Of a DNA stretch of 27,135 nt, positions 22,385 through 27,135 are shown piece by piece. The notes under the pieces were generated by a model that made no database searches, had not been told where the DNA came from, and saw only the letters and a list, made by a program, of their open reading frames with translations. The stretch is from DATCZB01 sp035513215. GTDB lineage: Bacteria; Pseudomonadota; Gammaproteobacteria; Steroidobacterales; Rariloculaceae. The stretch's first letter is position 1. The number at the start of each line of letters is the position of its first letter. The position numbers and the translations under genes were made by a program. The stretch is taken from NCBI GenBank assembly GCA_035513215.1, contig DATKCK010000095.1, forward strand, positions 1 through 27,135. Direction: 5' to 3'.

Positions 22385-22861
22385 GTGATAGCGATTGCAC
22401 GGACCGTTCAAAGCGTTTCGGCTCCGTTATGGCTGCGCGCCGGCGCGGTCTGCGTGTTTTTTTACGCCTCCTCCACGTACGCGGCCGAGCACGAGATTCG
22501 CGCGCGCGGCAACCAGTGGGCACCGACGATCCTGTTCATAGAGCCGGGCGATAGCGTGATCTTCGTCGGGATGACCGGCCACGAAACCGAGCTCATCGAG
22601 GGCATGGGACCGGAGAACGCCATGCTCTGGGGATCCGAGCTCGGAGAAGAAGGATTCCGCGTCACGTTCGTCGAGCCCGGCGCCTACGTGTACAAGTGTC
22701 ACGTCCATCTCAATGCCGGCATGATCGGCGCGATCGTCGTCGGTAGCGGGGAGCCGCGCAACATGGCCGAGATCGACGCCGCGCTCGAGGACATCGATCA
22801 GGGACGCGCCGCCGTCAGGCGCATCGTGGCGAGAATGAAGCGCGAGATCGCGTCGCGTTGA
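22385..22861 (+). CDS. Type I copper protein (pseudoazurin/plastocyanin-like)
   Basis: 158-residue exported cupredoxin, an electron carrier of the periplasm. Residues 1-34 are a signal peptide (FFYASSTYAA). The mature part has the copper-binding set His66 (MTGHETELI) and, in the C-terminal loop YKCHVHLNAGMIG, Cys105, His108 and Met113 with the spacing of pseudoazurin (C-x2-H-x4-M). A helical extension (residues 125-158) also recalls pseudoazurin. The start is GTG 22385; an in-frame internal start would cut the signal peptide. Divergent from the His-rich membrane operon, and convergent with the SnoaL-like gene across a 31-bp perfect inverted repeat. Confidence 0.9.
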   Translation: MIAIARTVQSVSAPLWLRAGAVCVFFYASSTYAAEHEIRARGNQWAPTILFIEPGDSVIFVGMTGHETELIEGMGPENAMLWGSELGEEGFRVTFVEPGAYVYKCHVHLNAGMIGAIVVGSGEPRNMAEIDAALEDIDQGRAAVRRIVARMKREIASR

Positions 22862-22877
22862 AATAGCGCTGAAATGC

Positions 22878-22946
22878 GCTTAAATGGGGTCAGACCCCTT
22901 TCAGGTTCGTGGAATGAACCTGAAAGGGGTCTGACCCCATTTAAGC
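22878..22946. repeat. 31-bp perfect inverted repeat with GGGGTCAGACCCC core
   Basis: Arms at 22878-22908 and 22916-22946 are exact reverse complements, separated by 7 nt (GTGGAAT). Each arm contains GGGGTCAGACCCC or its mirror, followed by TTTCAGGTTC. It sits between convergent stops (22861 and 22957). Same family as the copies at 4886, 7326 and 25279. Confidence 0.92.
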
Positions 22947-22956
22947 GGACGCCGAG

Positions 22957-23469
22957 CTAGCGGAAAAGCAGGCGCCGGAACCTCCACGCGCCCCCGTGCA
23001 CGACGAGGTCGGCCTCGAGTGTGCACGTTTCCTGGCGACGAAGCAGGCCGTCGCCCTGCAGCCGGGCCATCTCGGCCAGCGTGCCTTCGGCCTCGATCTC
23101 GGACTCGATCTCGATTTCGCAAGGCAGCTGGATACGAGCCGAATGGCCATCGGCCGCGAGGTTGATGACGTCACGTTCCCCGAAATCCGCCGGCGCGAGA
23201 TGACGAATGCCGACGACGCTCTCCGCGCCCGCCGGATCCACGAAAAGATTCGCCATCTCGTCGCGAGCGCGCGAACGAATGTGCTGCGCCAGCTTCTGCT
23301 CGAGCCTGCGTATCGCTTCGATCGCGCCGAGCTCGTCGGCGCGCATGCTCCGCGAAGCGCCGCCGTCGGCTGCGGACGCCCACGCCGTACCGACGGCAAG
23401 CGGGGCCGACAGGGCGGCTCCGGCTTCGAAGAAGAAGCGCCGGCGCGAGGATGCGGTATGCGTTGTCAT
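22957..23469 (-). CDS. Tat-exported SnoaL-like protein
   Basis: 170 residues from ATG 23469, preceded by GAAGGAGA. The N-terminus has a twin-arginine signal (SSRRRFFFEAG, arginines 9-11) and a cleavage site near ASA (about 33). The mature domain begins LGAIEAIRRLEQKLAQHI, with a charged first helix, then strands such as VINLAADGHSARIQLPCEIE, ETCTLEADLVV and GGAWRFRRLLF. This is the typical order of a SnoaL/NTF2-like cone fold, where W-R near the C-terminus closes the barrel. Tat export suggests folding in the cytosol, perhaps with a bound ligand. It starts 20 bp after the stop of the MoaF-like gene and is probably co-transcribed. Its catalytic role is unknown. Confidence 0.8.
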   Translation of the reverse strand: MTTHTASSRRRFFFEAGAALSAPLAVGTAWASAADGGASRSMRADELGAIEAIRRLEQKLAQHIRSRARDEMANLFVDPAGAESVVGIRHLAPADFGERDVINLAADGHSARIQLPCEIEIESEIEAEGTLAEMARLQGDGLLRRQETCTLEADLVVHGGAWRFRRLLFR

Positions 23470-23489
23470 CGTGCGTTCTCCTTCGGCCT

Positions 23490-25208
23490 TCAAAGCTGGA
23501 AGAACTTTCTGACGTTGAACTGCCCGGCATGACGAGAGTGGGCGCCCACGGCGCTCAGCCGGACGCCGTCCGAGCCACCGTGATAGCCGGCGCCGCAGTC
23601 GTGCATCGTGTTCATATTGATGAGAATCGTGCCGAGCGTGCCGTTGCAGGCCTCCTCGAGCCAATAGCCGAGGTAAATCCCGTCGCGGACCTTCACGTAG
23701 GCCGCCGGGCCGCTCCATTCCATGCCGCCCGCGCCGTCTTGACCGAAGATGATCCAGGACAGCGAATGCGGCGTCGTGTAGAGGTGCATCGACGTCAGGC
23801 CCGACTGGCGGTCGTAGTTCCAGGTCAGCGCCCTGCCGACGAGCTCGTCCGTGAACTGATGCCGCCGGTATTTCGGGGCCTCGAGGCCCTCCATCTCGAT
23901 TACGCCGAAAAGATTCTCGACCTGCGCCTCGTTGCCGATGTATTCCGATCCCATCGTGCCGTGCAGGCAGCTTGCAAGCGCGTGCTCGAAGTCCGCGACG
24001 ACCATGTGGCAGTCGTGATCCGGCTCGCCTTCGAGCAGATGCCCGAACATGACGAGATCCGGCGCCGACTGCCAGGCCTCATAGCGGGCCGTGGTCCAGT
24101 TGCCCTGCCCTTCCTTGCGCCAGCGCAGGGATTGAATCTCGTCGAAGCGGTACTCGATGACCGGGCCGTGGTCGTAGCGGACCGTCATCTCTCTGCCGAC
24201 CAGATAATCGGAGACCTGCTGCTTGTTGCCGGACATGCCGCCGCGGCCCGGCGGGAACACGGTCGGCTCGGTTTCGGCGGCGATGCGGTCGAACTCCGCG
24301 CGCGTGAACGTCTGAAATGTGTCCATCGGCCGATAGACGCGGCGAGCGCCCTTCTCGTCCGGCCCGTTCTGCAGGTTTTCGCCGATGTCGCCGAAGCGCT
24401 CGAACTTCGCGAGCTGGCCGAGCCACTCACCGCTGCCGCGAAAAACGTAATACTCGAGATCGTCGTTCTCGTCGAAGCCGAGCCGCGCGCCGACCTGCTC
24501 GACGCGGTTGACGTCGAAGGCGTAGATCGTCTGCGTGCCGGAGAACTCGCACTCGGTCCGCTGATAGATATAGACCTCGTCGTTGACCTGTATGTAATCG
24601 CTCGGCGCGCAGAACCCAAGCTCGCCGCCGAAACGCGAGAGCTCGACCAAGTTCGAGTAGATCGTCGACGGATAAAACTCGAGCGTCTCGACGCCCGTGT
24701 CCTGCTTCCAGTAGTAGCCCTTGCCTTCGGCCCGGTTCGTCAGGTGGTGCCTGGCCTCGGGCGCCGGCTGGCCCGGCTGCTCGACGTAACCGAAATACGC
24801 CTGCCGCTGCACCTCGCGGTTGTCCTCGTAGCCGGAGAACCAGACCTCGAAGACCGTCACGAGATTCGTATCCTCGTCGATGACGACGTGATAGCCGCGC
24901 TGCGTGCCGGGCACCATGTGCGAGAAGAAGACGATGTCGTCGATCGTTAGTGCGCCGTAGCCTGCGTCGACAGCCGCGGCTCCGTTCTCCCGTAGCGAAA
25001 GCCGGTTCTCGTCGCCGAAGCGGTAACGAAGCTCGGGTCCGTCGTCGGTCAGGATCCGAATCTGCCGGCCCGCGAGCACATCCAACAGCGGGGACGCGCT
25101 CGCCGGGCCGTCGGCCGCCGCGCGCAGCTTGTCATCGATCTGTTCCGGCGTCAGCTTCGTATAGGCGATGCGATGCATCTGCTCGCGCGGATACCTGGTC
25201 TCGGCCAC
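23490..25208 (-). CDS. Tandem-duplicated MoaF-like protein
   Basis: 572 residues from GTG 25208 (MAETRYPREQ), preceded by GGGGGAT. No signal peptide. Two MoaF-type units lie in tandem. Unit 1 (about 45-245) has LAGRQIRILTDDGPELRYRF, then RHHLTNRAEGKGYYWKQD and YIQVNDEVYIYQRTECEFSG. Unit 2 (about 336-545) has LVGREMTVRYDHGPVIEYRF, RRHQFTDELVGRALTWNYDR and YVKVRDGIYLGYWLEEAC. Corresponding strands align along the whole length, so the gene arose by duplication of a two-domain MoaF. MoaF was named for molybdenum cofactor biosynthesis, but the family is lipocalin-like and its reaction is unknown; no other cofactor genes are nearby. The first gene of a pair with a Tat-exported SnoaL-like protein; a joint small-molecule role is inference. 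Confidence 0.82.
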   Translation of the reverse strand: MAETRYPREQMHRIAYTKLTPEQIDDKLRAAADGPASASPLLDVLAGRQIRILTDDGPELRYRFGDENRLSLRENGAAAVDAGYGALTIDDIVFFSHMVPGTQRGYHVVIDEDTNLVTVFEVWFSGYEDNREVQRQAYFGYVEQPGQPAPEARHHLTNRAEGKGYYWKQDTGVETLEFYPSTIYSNLVELSRFGGELGFCAPSDYIQVNDEVYIYQRTECEFSGTQTIYAFDVNRVEQVGARLGFDENDDLEYYVFRGSGEWLGQLAKFERFGDIGENLQNGPDEKGARRVYRPMDTFQTFTRAEFDRIAAETEPTVFPPGRGGMSGNKQQVSDYLVGREMTVRYDHGPVIEYRFDEIQSLRWRKEGQGNWTTARYEAWQSAPDLVMFGHLLEGEPDHDCHMVVADFEHALASCLHGTMGSEYIGNEAQVENLFGVIEMEGLEAPKYRRHQFTDELVGRALTWNYDRQSGLTSMHLYTTPHSLSWIIFGQDGAGGMEWSGPAAYVKVRDGIYLGYWLEEACNGTLGTILINMNTMHDCGAGYHGGSDGVRLSAVGAHSRHAGQFNVRKFFQL

Positions 25209-25278
25209 GGCTTGATCCCCCGATCGTTGGCGTTATCGCTATCGGGCAATGGTAGCAGACGAAGGAATGGACGCGGGA

Positions 25279-25379
25279 TGGGGCCAGACCCATTCAGGTC
25301 GTTCCGAACCGGGATGGGTCTGACCCGAAACGGGAGCGAACGGGTCAGACCCCTTTTTCAGGAAAAAGGGGTCTGACCC
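25279..25379. repeat. REP-like double palindrome, GGGTCAGACCC core
   Basis: Two palindromes in a row upstream of the MoaF-like gene start (25208, minus strand). The first pairs 25281-25293 with 25314-25326 with one mismatch. The second is a perfect 18-bp hairpin with a 2-nt loop (25342-25359 with 25362-25379) whose centre is CCCCTTTTTC/GAAAAAGGGG. The T-run within the stem could help termination of the DUF6152 gene. Confidence 0.85.
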
Positions 25380-25401
25380 AATACTTACTCAATACTTACT
25401 C
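25380..25401. repeat. 11-bp direct duplication at repeat edge
   Basis: AATACTTACTC occurs twice in a row (25380-25390 and 25391-25401), between the palindrome and the last codons of the DUF6152 gene; the stop codon of that gene lies in the second copy. Looks like a target-site-type duplication or slippage at the border of the palindrome. Confidence 0.7.
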
Positions 25402-25881
25402 AGAAGGCTCGGGAAGGGGGCCGTCGCCGATCACGACGTGGCCTTCGACGGAGTCGCAGTGCTTGCCGGGCTCCGGGCGCACGCCGTCCGGGCAGCGGAA
25501 CATGGCACCTTCGCGAGAGCCGCCCGGCTCGCTGTTGCGCAGGGGGTGCAGCGCGACGCTGAAGACGGTACCGCGCGGGAACGAATTCACCGAGACGCCC
25601 TGGCGCGCCATCGCGGCCGAGCCGCCCATCTCGACCGACCAGAAGATCGGCTCGCCGTTCTCGTCACGAATCACGTTGTTTCGTTCTTCGTTCATCACGG
25701 CGAAGTTGATCGACAGATGGTTCGGCGCAGGATCGATGCCGTCGACGACGCCGGTGAAAACCTGCGTCTGCCTCATGTCGTACATCGCGAAGGAATGATG
25801 TGCCTGGGCCGGCAGGATCACGAGCGCCGCCGCGGCGCCAAATCCGGCCAGTGTCCTGATTGCTCTAACTTTCGTGTCCAT
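25396..25881 (-). CDS. DUF6152 family exported protein
   Basis: 161-residue secreted protein. ATG 25881 (MDTKVRAIRTLAGFGAAAAL) is preferred; TTG 25887 would add two residues. The signal peptide ends ILPAQA, and the mature chain begins HHSFAMYDMRQTQVFTGVVD, the signature of DUF6152: a His-His-Ser-Phe start and a beta-barrel-like strand on which nucleic-acid- or metal-binding has been guessed but not shown. Two C-terminal cysteines (FRCPDGVRPEPGKHCD) probably form a disulfide. If cleavage is after AQA the mature N-terminus is a histidine pair, able to bind copper. It lies 69 bp after the large secreted protein of the next entry, same strand, probably in one operon. Confidence 0.88.
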   Translation of the reverse strand: MDTKVRAIRTLAGFGAAAALVILPAQAHHSFAMYDMRQTQVFTGVVDGIDPAPNHLSINFAVMNEERNNVIRDENGEPIFWSVEMGGSAAMARQGVSVNSFPRGTVFSVALHPLRNSEPGGSREGAMFRCPDGVRPEPGKHCDSVEGHVVIGDGPLPEPSE

Positions 25882-25950
25882 AATCAATAGTTTCCCGTAT
25901 TCCGCACGAATCCGTCTATAGGTTCATTCCGAAGTTTGATCCAGTGCGGC

Positions 25951-27135
25951 TTAATCGAAGCTGAATATGTCCTCTTCCTCGGGGCGCTGCATGTCCTGTT
26001 CGAAGTACTCCTCCCAGATCTGGCCCCAGGGACGATTGTACATGTCGGGGACCTCGTACTCGATGACATTGCCGGGCGTCACCGGCGTCGCAATGCCGTC
26101 GATAGGGAAGATCGTCTGGACGCATTCGATGAAGACATAGGGCGTCTCGTCCCGGAAGCTGCCGTCCTTGGTGAAATTGCGGATGATGCGGACCGGCTCG
26201 ACGAGGGCTTCCGGATCGTAAAGGATCGCCTCGTGATTCAGGCCGACGAAGTTGCCGTCCTCATCCCGGTTTGGCGTGTAGATTTCGATCGTCTGCATCC
26301 TGTTCGAGAACTCGAATGCCGCGTGAACCTTGAATCCCTGGATGTTCGACGTCCAGGTGACCAGCGTGTCGCCGTCCCAGAAGCCGATCGTCTCGCCGTA
26401 CCAGCGCGGCACGTCCTCGCCGAGGCGCGGCACGACGCCGTCCATGTTGAACTCGCGACCGATGTGGATGTTCGTGATGAAATTGCGCGCGACGCCGGCC
26501 AGGATCTGAACGACATCGGGCGTGACCATGATGTAGTGCTCCCAGACCGCGGCCTGGTGCCAGCGTCGCATGAAGCCCTCCGGCCAGCAGTACTGCGACT
26601 GCCACTGGGCAGCATTCGTGTTGCCGTGGTGATAGGCCTCCTGCACGAAGTACTCCTGATACTGCGGCGTGAGGACCGACAGAACCGTCGGCACCTGGTT
26701 GTAGTACATCGTGTACCAGTACTGATTCGTGCGGCCCGGATGCGCGTAGACGCCGGTCCACTCGCCGGGAACCGTCGCATAGGTGTGTTCGGTCGGGCCG
26801 CCGCGCCTTCTCGTCTCGTCGAGCAATGCGTTGTAGTGCTCCTCGGCCGTCTCGAACGGATAGGGGCTGACGATCGACTCGCGCGGATAGTCGGCGTCGC
26901 AGTTGCCCCATGGCGCCCTCGACGGATCGTTGTCGACATCGCTCAAGCGGTTTCCGCCCCAGACGTTCTCGATCGAGAACGAGTCGAGGCAGCGGAAGTA
27001 TCGCTGGTCGCTCCAGAACTCGCGGTCGGCGTAGAAATCGTCGCTCGTGAAGAGATCTCTCGGCAGCGGCTCGACGCCTTCCGGGGGACCCGATTCTTCG
27101 GCTGGCGGCGGACCGCCGCGTCCGCGGCCGCCAAA
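25951..27135 (-). CDS. Large secreted-type hypothetical protein, N-terminus outside window
   Basis: 394 residues visible; the frame stays open to the last base of the window, so the start and likely signal peptide lie beyond. The visible part opens with a Gly/Arg/Pro-rich stretch (FGGRGRGGPPPAEESGPPEG) typical after the signal peptide in this group. It then has LDSFSIENVWGGNRLSD, PRESIVSPYPF, and the module RWYGETIGFWDGDTLVTW, FSNRMQTIEIY, as in the protein at 12131-13687. Function unknown. Members of this group often stand next to DUF6152 genes, as here. An internal TTG at 26946 is not the true start because coding continues upstream with the same composition. Confidence 0.82.
   Translation of the reverse strand, partial: FGGRGRGGPPPAEESGPPEGVEPLPRDLFTSDDFYADREFWSDQRYFRCLDSFSIENVWGGNRLSDVDNDPSRAPWGNCDADYPRESIVSPYPFETAEEHYNALLDETRRRGGPTEHTYATVPGEWTGVYAHPGRTNQYWYTMYYNQVPTVLSVLTPQYQEYFVQEAYHHGNTNAAQWQSQYCWPEGFMRRWHQAAVWEHYIMVTPDVVQILAGVARNFITNIHIGREFNMDGVVPRLGEDVPRWYGETIGFWDGDTLVTWTSNIQGFKVHAAFEFSNRMQTIEIYTPNRDEDGNFVGLNHEAILYDPEALVEPVRIIRNFTKDGSFRDETPYVFIECVQTIFPIDGIATPVTPGNVIEYEVPDMYNRPWGQIWEEYFEQDMQRPEEEDIFSFD

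Noticed and set aside
23451..24950. 499-codon plus-strand ORF
   Set aside because: Antisense of the MoaF-like gene, which shows internal homology and proper starts.

Overview
GC-rich chromosomal window with codon use and gene families typical of a high-GC gammaproteobacterium. TrmH, a 2-isopropylmalate synthase next to an Lrp-type regulator, MgtE, YceI, a fused alpha/beta hydrolase-OsmC protein, DUF6152 and MoaF-like secreted or cytosolic proteins all occur. The mix recalls uncultured or marine Woeseiales/Steroidobacterales-type genomes, but that placement is inference. There is no CRISPR array, rRNA or replication origin. One insertion-sequence fragment sits at the left edge, and both window edges cut genes.

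Left region (1-2780): a 5'-truncated DDE transposase is followed in the same frame by about 57 codons resembling the tail of a tyrosine integrase. This abuts the 3' end of tRNA-Ala(CGC), which looks like the scar of an island integrated in a tRNA gene. A decayed dodecin gene follows. Next comes a Gram-negative class D-like sortase operon with its dedicated LPXTA-type substrate, and a small DUF3309-like membrane peptide.

Middle region (2960-10315): housekeeping and stress genes. These are hydrolase-OsmC, YceI, leuA divergent from an Lrp/AsnC regulator across an AT-rich control region, YjbQ and TrmH head to head, a two-gene membrane/phosphohistidine-phosphatase unit, and a secreted TPR plus DUF1579-like protein.

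Second tRNA region (10430-12120): a broken tRNA-Ser half, an intact tRNA-Ser(TGA), two tiny ORFs and a DUF6065-like orphan gene, closed by a strong bidirectional terminator hairpin.

Minus-strand transport cluster (12131-20564): MFS transporter, MscS-type channel, a soluble MgtE-N/CBS paralogue, full-length MgtE, a membrane-spermidine-synthase fusion, and a secreted protein whose signal peptide lies out of frame. The channel and both MgtE genes overlap, so they are probably translationally coupled for Mg2+/ion homeostasis.

Right region (20622-27135): a membrane module (317 aa, 35 aa and 160 aa proteins; the first and last share a His-containing domain) lies divergent to a periplasmic type I copper protein and may form a redox unit. 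A tandemly duplicated MoaF-like protein is followed by a Tat-exported SnoaL-like protein. The window ends with a DUF6152 protein and a large secreted protein homologous to the one at 12131-13687.

A family of GGGGTCAGACCCC-type palindromes occurs at four intergenic places (4886-4994, 7326-7372, 22878-22946, 25279-25379), mostly between convergent genes. They look like REP-type mobile palindromes.
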